Positions 11,671 through 24,630 are shown, counted from the first letter of the stretch. The stretch is 64,000 nucleotides of DNA from Galdieria partita (GCA_025991245.1 BQMJ01000029.1:62001-126000), one strand, 5' to 3'. Made by a program: numbers and translations. Notes: generated from the sequence alone by a model not told the origin.

Positions 11671-12632
11671 ATGGACACTTTCAATCGTGTGGGTTACTTG
11701 AAACCCGTCGGGTCTGAACTATGGAAACAAGGAGCAAACTTGCCACAATTGGAGAAGCATGTTTCAACAACGTTTGCTGGTTTTCCTTGCTTCGTTCAGG
11801 TTCCCTTTCAGTCATACCATAATAAGCCCAGGTTGGGTGTTGATAGGCTCAACGACAAGTCTTGCCACAGACGTTGTAGTTTCAATCACCCCAAGTTATC
11901 CCAAAAGAGACAAATATACATTCTTTGTTGTTGGAAACATTCGCCACAAAATGGAACTCCATCCGTTGTTCGCCAAGCACAGATACATCGAAAGACTTCA
12001 GAAACAGAAGTGTTTGCCAACATTGCGTTGGACGGCCAAGGCAGAGCAGAGATAGACACAGGAATTCCTTTCTTAGACCATATGTTGTGTCAAATAAGTT
12101 CTCATGGATTATTAGATTTGCACATAAAGGCCAGTGGTGACTTGCATATCGATGACCACCATACCAACGAAGATATTGGAATATCGTTAGGATTGGCACT
12201 GTTAAAAGCACTTGGTGATAAACGTGGAATCCAACGATTCGGTCACTTCATTGCTCCTTTAGATGAAGCTTTGGTTCAAGTTGTTTTGGATTTTTCTGGC
12301 AGACCTTTTCTTCATTATGGTTTGAATATTCCTACTCAACGAGTTGGAACTTTTGATACTCAATTGGTGAGAGAATTTTATAGTGCAGTTGCTAATAGTG
12401 GACAATTCACCTTGCATATTAGACAATTGGAAGGAATCAACTCTCATCATATTATTGAGGTAAGAGAAGACGGAATCATTTGATTGGAAAGATATTGAGC
12501 GCTTCAAAGGCGTCCTTCAAAGCATTTGCTCGAGCTTTGAGAATGGCGATAGAATACGACGCGAGAAGACTTGAATCCATTCCAAGTTCTAAAGGCTCAT
12601 TGAGTCAAGATACACAAGTCTTGAATAAATAA
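11671..12632 (+). CDS. IGPD: Imidazoleglycerol-phosphate dehydratase
   Basis: Histidine biosynthesis, EC 4.2.1.19: dehydrates imidazole glycerol phosphate to imidazole acetol phosphate. Exons 11671-12459 and 12510-12632 give 303 residues. Conserved metal-binding histidine clusters are present: [33 protein letters not shown] and [16 protein letters not shown] across the intron, plus the ending PSSKG. About 105 residues precede the enzyme core, rich in basic and hydroxyl residues with few acids, consistent with plastid import as in plants. It is the monofunctional plant/fungal-type enzyme, with no phosphatase domain. Length is as expected for a precursor. Confidence 0.94.
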
Positions 12633-12703
12633 TGCTTCTAAAAATAAAGACGAGTTGAAGAGAGTACTTTATTCCAAATGGAAGACAACACAAAGTTCCC
12701 CAA

Positions 12704-14530
12704 TCATAGCAAGCCTTCAACCTTTTCATCCTCCTTTTCCTCTTTTGAAAGTAACTTGGAAAGTGTTTCTTCCAAGAAATCGTCCATTTCCGTTTCCGCA
12801 ACACAAATGGGACGCTTAGCTTGAAGAGAACATTTGAGTTTTTCTCGAAAGGAACCAAATGCAACAATATCTTGACCACTTGGATGAGAGTGCTTCCATA
12901 TATCAGCAAAATGAATCATTTTGCTAGGACAAGTCTGTTGGACATCCTGTAAGCATCGTGATAAGCGTTGCTCAAGCAATGAACGAATGTTTGTGCTATC
13001 ATTTGAAGTAGCAGCAAATGAAGAACATGATAGCATATATGCCTCATTTTGGTCAGAATAAAACCAATGAATAACAGATTCATCCCGAACAAGTCGCGAA
13101 TCATAAGGACTTACGATAGCTCCAACAAAGGGTTCGATATTGTTTCGATGATCTCGAAATAGAGTTTGATAACTCTGTTGATTTGTCAAATCCCGTAAAG
13201 AAGGATTTGGACGAAAAGTAGGATGACTATGGTACCATCCAACAACTCGTAAGCCTCGTTCTTCAATATCCTTTCTAATCTCAACTTCAGACTCCGGATC
13301 CATTTCAACAGAAAAGGAGCGATCATCTTCTGAATGAGAGTGAGACAAACTTCTACAAGGAAATGCTTCTAAAACAATAATTCTTTTTTCTTCAGGCTTC
13401 CAATAGCCTCCTAAAAATCCGATAATCTCTACTTGTGTTAAATGGGAATGAAAGTCCATGATAATCAAGGCAACGTTATCAACTTGTAAATAAAATGGTT
13501 GAGAACCTTCCATTCCAGGAGACAGATCCGAGGGATATTCTCTGGTTTCAACAAAACACAATTCTGTGGAAGAATCAAGAGTTCCTTGAAGAATAGATGA
13601 ATAATTTCCAGTCTTGGGTCGAATCCTCCTCAATCGAGAACGAGTATATTCCGTTTTACCTTCTTCATCATAGCCATTCAAAGAAGAGGAAAGAGGATCT
13701 TCCCATTCTTGTAAGCATGCTTTGCTTTTCTTTGATTTCTTAGGATTATTGACAAGTTGGTCATTCTCTTGAAAAGTCAATGAAGATTCCTCATTCGTAG
13801 ACATTTGCATATCCATCAACATTTGTGCTTCAATCTCATCAGTTTCATTAGAAGAATTATAATTTGGCTCTTGAATATTGATCATTTGATTCTCCTTTTC
13901 AACTGCTTTAGAATTATTTGAGGACGTCTTCTTATTCGCCAACTCCTTTCGATACTCCTTTCCGAAAATGTAACATCTCGCAGCAGCAGAGTTTGGATCA
14001 AGTGGCTTTCCTGATAAAGTATGGCCTTGTCCACTTTCCGCAACTTTAGGTGGAACAGGTAAGCCTTGTTTATAGAGTCGAATAAAATATTTCTGAGCGT
14101 GACTTCGAAAGTTGTTAGCATCTCTGGTGCCCATATACTCGGCACACTTTTGCCAATCTCTTCCATACAAATCAAGTGCTTCTAGAAACCTCTTTTCTTC
14201 CTCTTCCGTCCATCGGGAAGGAGCCTTTCTCTTTTTCTCTTCATCATGTTGTTCTCCTGTTTCAGAAATAGTCGGTTCTCTAGAACCCACCAACTTTTTC
14301 TTCTTTTCTGAAGCATTCATGCTGTTGGGTTTATTGTGTTTCTTCGTTGACCTGTACTTTCCAGGTACAAAGTCTTCATCTTCGTCGTCCCAACTACTTT
14401 TGCGGCTTTTTCGACTTGTCCTATGACTGTCGTCCAACTTGTCGATATCAACAAAGCTACCATAATTCGCAGCTTCTTCTTCCGCCAATATTTTTGCCAA
14501 CACTGCATCCGATTCCACTGTCTCAGTCAT
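12704..14530 (-). CDS. MYSM1: MYSM1-like histone H2A deubiquitinase (SANT + MPN+)
   Basis: Single exon, 608 residues. An acidic/basic N-terminus leads into a SANT/Myb domain at about 104-152 (SRWTEEEEKRFLEALDLYGR, then HAQKYF). A JAMM/MPN+ metalloprotease domain occupies about 345-490 with the zinc motif GWYHSHPTFRPNPSLRDL near residue 430 (H-x-H plus Asp) and an upstream Glu in IIVLEAFPCRS. In animals this pairing removes ubiquitin from H2A. Human MYSM1 also has a SWIRM domain between the two; I cannot see one here, so this may be a simpler ancestral form or a different SANT-JAMM protein. The predicted active site is intact. No intron in a neighbourhood of intron-rich genes. Confidence 0.85.
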   Translation of the reverse strand: MTETVESDAVLAKILAEEEAANYGSFVDIDKLDDSHRTSRKSRKSSWDDEDEDFVPGKYRSTKKHNKPNSMNASEKKKKLVGSREPTISETGEQHDEEKKRKAPSRWTEEEEKRFLEALDLYGRDWQKCAEYMGTRDANNFRSHAQKYFIRLYKQGLPVPPKVAESGQGHTLSGKPLDPNSAAARCYIFGKEYRKELANKKTSSNNSKAVEKENQMINIQEPNYNSSNETDEIEAQMLMDMQMSTNEESSLTFQENDQLVNNPKKSKKSKACLQEWEDPLSSSLNGYDEEGKTEYTRSRLRRIRPKTGNYSSILQGTLDSSTELCFVETREYPSDLSPGMEGSQPFYLQVDNVALIIMDFHSHLTQVEIIGFLGGYWKPEEKRIIVLEAFPCRSLSHSHSEDDRSFSVEMDPESEVEIRKDIEERGLRVVGWYHSHPTFRPNPSLRDLTNQQSYQTLFRDHRNNIEPFVGAIVSPYDSRLVRDESVIHWFYSDQNEAYMLSCSSFAATSNDSTNIRSLLEQRLSRCLQDVQQTCPSKMIHFADIWKHSHPSGQDIVAFGSFREKLKCSLQAKRPICVAETEMDDFLEETLSKLLSKEEKEDEKVEGLL

Positions 14531-14888
14531 AAGGAAGATTGACAGCGTATGATCGTGTGAGAGTAAGGATCCTGACCAAAAAGTGAAATCGATCAGGGAT
14601 TTTAAAATTCCCTCTCATTTATGATGGATTACTGTTCTTCCCACTAAAAGACTCGAGTTCCTCTTACCACCAACAACTGTAAAACTCAAATTATGGATTC
14701 TCTATCTATCAGATAATCAGAATACAAGTTAAGTTGTAAAAACAAACAGGACACAACGACTTGCTTGGTGAGTAGCATAGAAAGGAAAGAAACCATTCTA
14801 GCTTCTCTCAAAACAGAGAAAAAATGACACTGAGAAGAGTTTTATACAACTTAGATTCATCAGTTGAAAATCAGACCAAAAACAGAAA
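14531..14888. other. Intergenic, no gene seen
   Basis: About 360 bp upstream of the deubiquitinase start and 3' of the tRNA-Ser gene. AT-rich, without a convincing exon, repeat or structured RNA. Confidence 0.55.
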
Positions 14889-14970
14889 CGCAGCGAGTGA
14901 GATTCGAACTCACGCGGGAAAATCCCACTAACTTAGCAGGCTAGCGCCTTAACCACTCGGCCATCGCTGC
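14889..14970 (-). tRNA. tRNA-Ser (anticodon GCU)
   Basis: A complete, uninterrupted class II tRNA of 82 nt including the discriminator G. Acceptor stem GCAGCGA pairs with TCGCTGC; the anticodon arm has a CTAGC/GTTAG stem around loop CTGCTAA, giving anticodon GCU (serine AGC/AGU). A long variable arm (GGGA/TCCC) is present, as expected for serine, and the T-arm GTGAG-TTCGAAT-CTCAC is intact. No CCA is encoded. Confidence 0.97.
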
Positions 14971-15199
14971 TCTTCCCAAGTGTGAGGTTCTTACGATATT
15001 TTTGGTTGCTACGGACGAATTTTACTATTCATACATTTCCTTCAAGAGTGAATATAATAGTAGTAGAGGTCCAACAAGGGTATCTATTAAAACTTTGTCA
15101 TTCATTGGCTATTGAGTTGTTTTATGTATTTGGCAGCAACATCACTTATTGGTGTATACCAAGTATTTGGTGACTTGTGAGGGGCATAGAAAAGGGCAT

Positions 15200-16977
15200 A
15201 TGGTGGGCTTCTCGTTAAGACTCTTACAAGAGTCACCTTCTAGCTATTGGCTACTTTGTAGGGAGGAACCACGCGTTCCTTGCCCCTTATTTCGAAACTC
15301 GTTGAAATTTCGTCACGTTATGTTTTATGGACACAAGAAGAAAACGTTAGACCTGGTCAATCGTCCCTTGGGTGTTATCAACGGGATTCTTCTGGGTTAC
15401 GTGAGCCTCAAGGTCTCATTCAGTTGGCACATAACTAAACAATATATTAGAGCATTGGTAACTTTCACGATGTTTTTTCCAAGGCTTGGTGCCCTCTGAA
15501 TGAACCTCACTGCCGTCGATTTGCTATGGATTTGAAGAATGGAGAGTTTTTAGAGGTATGAACGAATATTTGTGTTGTGAAGTATTATATGTATTTGTTT
15601 AGATTCACTGGTACAACGAAAATATTTGTCTTCTATCGTGGCGCCAAGCGATGCATTCGGTGCATCAATATTTTGTCTTGTACGAGACACCGCCACCATC
15701 CAAGTTACCATTCAAACTAAAGGGTAGTGTGGAATTGGTATTACAAGTGGAACCCAAACGAAAGTACACGCTATCTGTCAAGACGGAAGATGAAGCCCGT
15801 GACGAGATTGAAGACGATACCCCGTTTGCGTTCCCTGGCATGAAAGAAGCGTTACGTCGAGTAGTAGGAGTATTTCAAGGCACAGGAAGAAGAGCCAGCT
15901 ACAATCCTTTTAATCTTTCCGTGACGGACGATTTCACCTTTCCATATAAACAAGTGAGTTATATTTTACAAGACCATTCATCGAGCTGTGAAGATGAAGA
16001 AGCTCGACTGTTTTCTTCATTTGGGGTAGTGGAACCTCCATTGTTTTCTATTTCATTGCCTGTAGTGACGACTACTTTGGAGGGTGCTGTAATGCAAGAA
16101 ATCCTTCGACAAGAAAGTTTCCATCTTCAAGCAAGCGATCCAAATATCAGCGATGAAGCTTTTCAGAAAATTGCCACGAGAGAAAAGAGATGGAGCAGAC
16201 GGCTTTGGAGGAATTTTCGACGGCAGTTGTGTGAACGACGCTGTGGAATAGAAGAAGCTATAGTTCCTTTGATAGCTCATAGTGCAGCAATGCATCTCGG
16301 CTTTTCACTTTCTGCAAGTACTTTGAAACAACATCATGTACAGTTTGCTACAAGTGTAGACGATGAGGAGCTTCAAGTTCTTATATCTTCTTTATTAAAA
16401 TTGGCTAGTGGACTTTGGATAGTTTCTTCATCAGGAGAAAACCTATTTATGGTTGATCCAACTCAGAGGCAGGCATCCTCACAAGTATCTCGTCCCACAA
16501 GTGATAAGACCAGCACACAAGATGTGACCAATCGAGGTTACAGCGGCTCACCTTTTCCAGCTGTAAGTGAATGAACATGCTGCTGCTGTTGTTGTATGTC
16601 TAAACACATCCTCTTATTTATAGGAAGAGGAAACTAATTCATTTATCAAAATGAGTGAAGAGTCTCGTCATCCTCATTCCCAATCACTAGTTGAACCAGG
16701 TAACAAGGAGCAAGAAGCGTTGATAGAAAGAGTAAAATTACTCGAAAATCAAAATGCAGTCTTGATGCATCGAATTCAACAGTTGGAACATGAAAGGGAT
16801 CGATATTTAGCATCTATAGGAAGCAACCATGTTGATAAGTTAGAGTCTGAAAAGAGAAGAGAAGAAGAGGATAGTTATTATTATAATGAGTTGAGTCAAA
16901 TTCTTCGGAATATCGATAACAGTGTATATAACGAGTGGGAAGTAGTGCAGAAGAATCCAAGTGATTTCTTGTTGTAA
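15200..16977 (+). CDS. Unrecognised protein with C-terminal coiled coil
   Basis: Four exons, 15200-15400, 15451-15555, 15603-16562, 16624-16977, join in frame to 539 residues. I do not recognise the family. Visible: an N-terminal segment with conserved-looking text PLGVINGILLGYSIGNFHDV spanning the first intron, then WCPLNEPHCRRFAMDL, a central basic helix near residue 290 (TREKRWSRRLWRNFRRQL), a Ser/Thr-rich linker, and a coiled coil in the last exon (about 430-510) with heptad-like leucines. The first acceptor was chosen to keep phase and the GTGAGC donor. The upstream start is uncertain: earlier exons could lie between the tRNA and 15200. No signal peptide or membrane segment is obvious. 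Confidence 0.62.
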
Positions 16978-17131
16978 AAACGGTATAACGATATTATCAC
17001 GATAGTGTGTGCTGTTCTCTACGATGCTGTGGTGATCACTTTTTATACAAAAAGCACACTTTCAACAACAAAAAAACAACATATCACATTTATCCTGAAG
17101 ACGAATCAATACCAAAGCAACCAACTTGCGT

Positions 17132-18662
<1,531 letters not shown>

Positions 18663-18841
18663 GTTTCCGCACCAAACACACAACCCAAAACGGAAATAAC
18701 CACAATGCACATGAGCAGAGGACGGTCGAGGGCCTCTTTAAACTATGGATTCGAACTAACCCACCAATCACACAAGAGAAAGTGGACACCCAACATCGCT
18801 CCCACTCTTAAAAAAAGTCAATTTTCCCATGAAGAGATAGA

Positions 18842-18941
18842 GCTGGTGTGGCCGAGTGGTCTAAGGCGGTAGACTCAAGATCTACTGACGAAAGTCGCGT
18901 GGGTTCGAATACAGTCGAGTCCGAATATCCCACCGCCAGCA
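18842..18941 (+). tRNA. tRNA-Leu (anticodon CAA) with an 18-nt T-loop intron
   Basis: Acceptor stem GCTGGTG pairs with CGCCAGC plus discriminator A. The D-arm and the anticodon arm (GTAGA, loop CTCAAGA, TCTAC) are normal and give anticodon CAA; the long variable arm has a GAC-GAAA-GTC hairpin. The T-stem halves GTGGG and CCCAC are perfect, but 25 nt separate them where a T-loop has 7, so 18 extra nt lie in the loop (about 18908-18927). Removing 18 nt at any of several registers restores TTCGAAT and an 82-nt tRNA, because the repeated CGAATA at both ends hides the exact junction. No canonical intron follows the anticodon. T-loop introns are known in cyanidiophycean tRNAs. Confidence 0.92.
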
Positions 18942-19086
18942 CGTTTCTATTTTTGGATATCGAAATACTTTTTGCTTCCGATTTTGTTTCTTTCCAACAA
19001 AAGGAAATAAAAAATATTTGTTGAATGAACCATACAACCGTTTATCAAACTCAAAACATGCACAATCAACGTTTTTCTTTTTTTTT

Positions 19087-21131
19087 CTACTGTGCAGAAG
19101 GCAGAGAATAGGCACGGCGATCATGCCTCGTTGCCATTTGTGGAGAACTGCTCACAGTATATCCCCTATTATCACGAAGATGGGGATCCTCTCCATAGTC
19201 ATAATCATATTTTCGAGGATTATATATCCACCCTTCTTCTTGTGGACTAGTATAGAGGCTCCTAGATGGTTTGGGAGTGAACAGCGACTTGGTTGATTTC
19301 AAAAGTCTACTTGATGATGACTCACTAGGTGAACCAACTACATAAGGATGTTCCTGTCTACGTAGAAAGCGATTGGGATATCGCATAGAAGAAATCCCAT
19401 AACCACTGCGGTGAGAGGTCGAACTGGATCTTTCTGAAGGAGCTGAGGGAGGAATATAAGAAGAAGGCAACTGAGTCTGTGATATGGTTGACAGTCGAGC
19501 ATTACTATAGAAACTTCCAGAAACACTTCTTCGGTGAGCTTTTCCTCTTTCTATATACGACACAGGTGTAGATGTATCCACATAATAATAATAATTGCTC
19601 TGCTTAGGATGCGTCTGTTGAAAATTTGTAGAATAAAGTTGGCCGGTACCTTCTGCTTCACTGCCTATCATATGTTGTACAGTGGAAGTTCTCCTTTTGG
19701 ATATTCCTGATGAAGAATGTGTAGTGGGTCCAAATTGTGCTTCAGGTATCGGAATGGGTGCTAAATCCATTCCAGGATAACTATCCAATACTTTCCTTCG
19801 ACTTGAACGACTTACACAAGTGCTGTGACTATTCTTTCCTAGAAATGCCTTTCTAAGATAGCGCTCCATTTCTCCAGCAATATTGGAAGGAATCCTATGA
19901 ATATCAGGCACACTTACTTGAGCATTTATCATTTTCGCTGACTCAAAAAACTTCCTCAATTGCCTCAACTAAAGAGAATCCGATAGTGTGAGTCACTTTG
20001 TCTCATTTCAATTAGTTTACTTACCAATTTCAAAAAGTGTCCATATGCAGTCAAGGCTTCCTTAGCTTGCTCGTATGGAAGAAAAAAATAACTCTCTACA
20101 AGGTTTTCCATTGCATCACAAACCACATTCCAAAGACGATAACTATCCGATAAAATAAGTGAAAATCCTGCCAGTGCAATGGGACATCTTTTCATATTTC
20201 CTTGTATCTCACAAGAAACTAAACATTCTAGATTCTCTAATAACCAAGGAAGTTCTTCCAGAAGCTGCTCGATGGAACATTCCCTATATCGATGTGGTCC
20301 ATAAAGAAACTTTGTCTTTTTCATATTGTCCTTTGTAGCATAAGATAGTCTTTCGGTATGATTCTCAAAAGTAGTATCCTCAGCAGAATCCACATGTGGA
20401 ATGTCCGTGTACACAGGACCTTCTGGAAAATGAATATTTGCTTTTGTTCTACACCAAGACTCCAAATAACGTCCATAACAACGAATGAAAGGTACGTGAT
20501 TCCAACCTCCATGAGAAGAGTCCCTGAAGCCTTGAAGATTAAATATGGCACTAGAAGATCTTGACACTTCGCTGGCAAAACTGTCACTGCCTTCTCTAAA
20601 TATTCTATGAAATACGACAAGAGACTTGAGAACAACGATCCATTCTTCACTTAAAAGTCGTTTGCCTAGTTGTCTGTAAATAGAACCACAGGGTGCCTCT
20701 CGATTCTCAATACTTCCTCCCCAGTGACTACCTTGTACTAGTTGAAATATGTGCTTTTCCTTGGGTGGGATTCTTTCATGGCTAGTAGCTTTGATAACTA
20801 GTATTTTCCAGTGATCACGTTTAGCAGAGGCCACTGCTTGTTGATAAGCGTCGGAGATATAACCGTGAAAACTTGAAGCTCTTCCTCTTGTAGTTGATAT
20901 GTGATAACCTATGGCTGATGAAGGTTCTATTTTATCTCCCAGTGGAGTGCTACAAAAGGGAAGTTGAGATCTTCTTGGACCAGCAGCCTCCAGTTTGGAC
21001 TCCAACCAGTCGGATTCTCTTCTGTCCAAGTGGTCAAAGGACTTTCTTTTTACTCCGACGTCAGCAAACAGTCTTTGTTTATGCATACCCCCCATACAAT
21101 AGACATTGTCCTGCAACTTTAAGTTTTCCAT
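19087..21131 (-). CDS. AP180: AP180/CALM-type ANTH-domain clathrin adaptor
   Basis: Two exons, 21131-20025 and 19968-19087, give 662 residues. An ANTH domain spans about residues 95-380: YISDAYQQAVASAKRDHWK, then ATSHERIPPKEKHI, then EEWIVVLKSLVVFHRIFREG and the inner segments FNLQGFRD and PFIRCYGRYLESW, in the order of AP180/CALM proteins that bind phosphoinositides and recruit clathrin at the plasma membrane. The second exon encodes a Ser/Tyr/Pro-rich tail of about 290 residues without an evident domain, as is usual for the disordered clathrin/AP2-binding region, though I see no clear NPF or DLL cluster. The acceptor at 19969 and GTAAGT donor at 20024 are convincing. Confidence 0.85.
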
Positions 21132-21595
21132 CGCAATATTTTATAGCTTTCAGTAACTTTTGTATATCCTATCTCTGGGAGTTGTGAGTTGTTCTTTGTT
21201 CCTTTTGGAATATTGGCAATGAGTACATAGGAAAAAAGAGAAGACCATGAAGATATCACATCAACTACTTACCCTACAAAAGTCATATAAAAACAAGCGG
21301 CAAACTTGTTTTTGTTGAGCTATGACAACAAGGAACAATATTTGGATGGGAGGTTCCCTTGTGCGAGTCCCAGTCAATTCCCACTTGAGGATTCCGACAA
21401 GCGCCTATTCATCCGTTTCTACTGCTGTGGTTTGGGATGGATGATGGTTTGTGTCATCGCGCTATGAATGTTTTATGAAAGCAAGTGTGTGTGCTCTTGT
21501 AGAGATAGATAAGAGCATAGTTTATCAATACTTGACAAGTATGAAAGAAATAGGGACTATTCTAAGAGATCACCTTTTCTATTGAACAGATTTCA
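21132..21595. other. Divergent promoter region, no gene seen
   Basis: About 460 bp between the divergent starts of the ANTH protein and phosphatidylserine decarboxylase. No exon or RNA gene was recognised. Confidence 0.55.
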
Positions 21596-22786
21596 ATGAG
21601 CACAAGTCTATTTCTATTCTCAATGCGATTTCGATATGTGTTGATTGGCATACTTTCGATGACTACCGGAACAGCACTTGCTACCACTTTTGCAGTTCAA
21701 AGGTTGGACTCTGACTTGAATAAACAAGTACAACCGTTTCAACCTCGCACAGTTGTGTATTTACAAAAGTTACCTTTGAAAGCAATCACTGCTTGTTGGG
21801 CTTGGCTGGGAAATCGAAACCTTCCAGCTTCACTAAGAGAGCCAACCTATCGATGTTATTGCAATATATTTGGTTGTAACGTAGAAGAAGCAAGGTAAGT
21901 AATGATATGTTACTATAATATTGTTGCTCAAGGGATATGTCCAGTGAACCGCTTTCAAACTATAACAGTTTGCACGAGTTCTTTGCGAGATCCTTGAAAC
22001 CTGGAGCAAGAGTGTTTCAAGAACACGCTGTCTTGAATGCCCCGAGTGACGGCACTATTGTCAACTGTGGAAGAGTTGTCGATGATCAAATAGAACAAGT
22101 GAGTGGAATCAAACTTGTGCAGTCGTTCTTTGTTGAAAAATATTGGATAGGTAAAAGGTATGCCGTGGAAACTTACTCATTGGTTACCTTATGAAGAATG
22201 GAATCGTTATCAAAACAAACACGGAAACGGTACCAAAAGTCTATTCTTTCTGATAACTTATTTGGCTCCTGGAGACTATCACAACTTTCACTCGCCTTGT
22301 GATTGGCATATTCAACAATATCGTTATCATACGGGAACGTTATTACCTGTTGCACCGGTAACCATGGGTTGTACATATTTTGTTGTCACAATTGAATAAG
22401 AATAGGAAACTAGGCTATTATGAAAAGAGTAGTTGGTTTGCTTTCACTCAACGAAAGTGTTACTTTACTGGGTGAATGGAGATATGGAACTATGATGATG
22501 ACGGCAGTTGGTGCTCTCAACGTCGGTGGTATTCATTTGAAACTTGAGACGACTAAAGTGATGGACGACACGAGTAGATCGATAACCGTGAGTAGAAAAG
22601 TTGTCTGTTCAACTTCGTCGCTAAAGAAAATAGTGGCCACTTAACAAAGGCGATCAGATTGGAGGCTTTCGTTTTGGTTCTGCTCTGTTGTTAGTCTTTT
22701 TGGCCCCTGCCGACTTTCAATTTTCTGTAAAAACCGGAGATAAAGTGAAGTGTGGTGATGCCATAGGTTGCCTCTCAAAAAACTAA
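21596..22786 (+). CDS. PSD1: Phosphatidylserine decarboxylase
   Basis: Makes phosphatidylethanolamine from phosphatidylserine (EC 4.1.1.65), probably at the mitochondrial inner membrane. Exons 21596-21894, 21933-22150, 22197-22357, 22414-22587, 22634-22786; 334 residues. The N-terminus has a basic start and one membrane helix (residues 13-35). Family landmarks: SNYNSLHEFFARSLKPGAR, APSDGTIVNCG, YLAPGDYHNFHSPCDW, LLGEWRYGTMMMTAVGALNV. The self-cleavage site, usually LGST, reads RFGSA near residue 295; the Ser that becomes the pyruvoyl group is kept but the motif is divergent. The third intron (CCG then GTAACC, acceptor at 22413) was fixed by matching the eight-residue spacing to the LLSLNES segment of bacterial enzymes. 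Confidence 0.9.
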
Positions 22787-22844
22787 AATCCTAATAAAAC
22801 CAATTTCTATATGTATGTTTGTATTATTCTTGGAATATGTTGGG

Positions 22845-23197
22845 TCACGTTGCTCTTTCAAGAACTTCAAGAATAAATACGCTATTCCCTCGAACAACCT
22901 GAAAGATCCATTATCAATACTTGTATATATATATACTCGATTACATCCTCTCCACAAAGGAGAAAACTTACCACCGTGCCAATTTCCTTATCGTTCATAG
23001 GTCCCAGTTTCTCTACGCAATCTTCCAAGACAATGTTCATAAACTGGTCATAACCACGGAGGACCCCTTCCACTTTGCGGTTTCCATTCAACTGAACTAG
23101 TAAACGATCAACAGAAAAAATAACACAAAAGCAACAAGACCATACCAGAAACTTTCCTATCCATAAGTCTCTTCATATCCGGTAAATACTTCGCCAT
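22845..23197 (-). CDS. SNRPG: Small nuclear ribonucleoprotein G (SmG)
   Basis: A member of the heptameric Sm ring on spliceosomal snRNAs. Exons on the minus strand: 23197-23146, 23096-22972, 22898-22845; 76 residues, the same length as human SmG. Sm1 motif: VQLNGNRKVEGVLRGYDQFM with the following NIVLEDCVE; Sm2 motif: VVVRGNSVFILEVLER. The N-terminus PDMKRLMDRKV matches the family helix. All three exons agree in phase. It converges with the decarboxylase gene, stops 58 bp apart. Confidence 0.95.
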
Positions 23198-23487
23198 GGG
23201 AAACCAAAAATTCACAAAATCAACAATAATTTTCAACTGTCAAGAGAAAATCCAAGTAGAGGCAATGATAACATATTGAATACATGTTATCTCTCGTAGT
23301 GAATATCTGTTGAGCAAACCTTGGATATTGGACATCTTCAAGAAATACTATATAATGCCATTCTTGAAGAGATAACCGAATGAAAGAAATTGGATGATAC
23401 AACAATTTTTCGGGAAAAAGTTTCCGAAATGCTTATTCCACAAAATGCATTCTGATTTGATGGAATAACGTTGGAATCGCCATCAAC

Positions 23488-24630
23488 ATGGCTGGTGGAA
23501 AGCATCCATGTGGCTTTGTATCCGAATCCAGAAGACCAACTGCAGCAAGGGTTGAAAATAACCATACACGTATCTATAAAATAGCTATTCCACCTTGGAA
23601 CATTTGGAGTATGAACTCCAAAACAACTGCGTGGAAACCACAAGGTTCCAGTTCAGACTCCTTTGTTGTTTTAGAACAGAAACAAGACGACGTGCCAAGA
23701 GACCAAGATAATGTTACAGAAACGGAAAATGTTATCGTTCAAGAAACTGGACTAGAAGATAAAGCCGACAGTTCAACCAAGTCTGATGAAATCCGATCAG
23801 TTGACCTAGTATTAAAGACTTGTGTGAAAAGTGCTGTAGAAAACAGTTTTAGAGACTTTTCGAAAGTTTATGAACTTTACCTACAACGCTTTGAAGCCGA
23901 AGTAAGTGTCATTGTGGTTTGAGAAAATGAATAGTGACCTTTATTGCCAAAGTTGGAGAGCTTGCACCAGAGAATTATAGAACAGAAGAAACGCAGAGAG
24001 AAACTAGAGAAACAGATAATCACGTGTATGAATACACCTAGTCGAATAGAAGAATTGCTTACGACAGTTGTGAATAGCAGAAACAAAAGACATGATAAAG
24101 AAAACAACAAACACATGACTGCTTCTTTATCCTCCGAATACGGAAGTCGAACTGTCTTCGAGTGGGATAAGCGTGTTGAAAGAATTGAAAGAAACTTGAC
24201 CAATTTCCATAATTCTTCAGAAAATAGAGAGAGGAAGAAAATAGCTGTGTCATTTGTTGCTTCCTACGAGGAGCGGCTGAGTAAGCTTGCAAAGAAAACT
24301 GAAACTTTGTATCAAGACGCAGTTGGTGCAGTAGAGAGACAAGACGCAGTCAACAAAGAACTCGAACAAAGTTTAGAAAAGCTCGATAATCTGGCCCATA
24401 GCACCGAGTCCATGAAGCACTTCGTAGAACGTAATATTTGTATCCGAAGTGATGCAGAATCCTTAGTTAAAGAACAAGTCTCGATGATTACGAAACAAGT
24501 CTGCATTGAAATGAGAAGAATCACAACAAAGAACCTCAGGGAAAATAATTTACGGATAAGTAACATGCTTCAAAGAAATATAGAAGGCTTTGAAGACGAT
24601 CTTGCAACAGAGTTTAACGATGACGGTTAA
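23488..24630 (+). CDS. Unrecognised coiled-coil protein
   Basis: Two exons, 23488-23901 and 23953-24630, give 363 residues. No family recognised. The first 50 residues are moderately hydrophobic and aromatic (IAIPPWNIWSMNSKTT), followed by an acidic linker; from about residue 110 to the end the protein is almost entirely charged helix with coiled-coil character (RIIEQKKRREKLEKQI, then ELEQSLEKLDNLAHS). The intron has a GTAAGT donor and AAAG acceptor in phase 0. It is divergent from SmG by about 290 bp. It could be a cytoskeletal or kinetochore-like protein, but that is a guess from composition only. Confidence 0.68.

Noticed and set aside
18735-18775. A T-arm-like GATTCGAAC stretch upstream of adenosylhomocysteinase, considered as part of a permuted or split tRNA
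   Set aside because: The bases on each side of the loop do not form a T-stem, and no matching acceptor or anticodon arm lies nearby.
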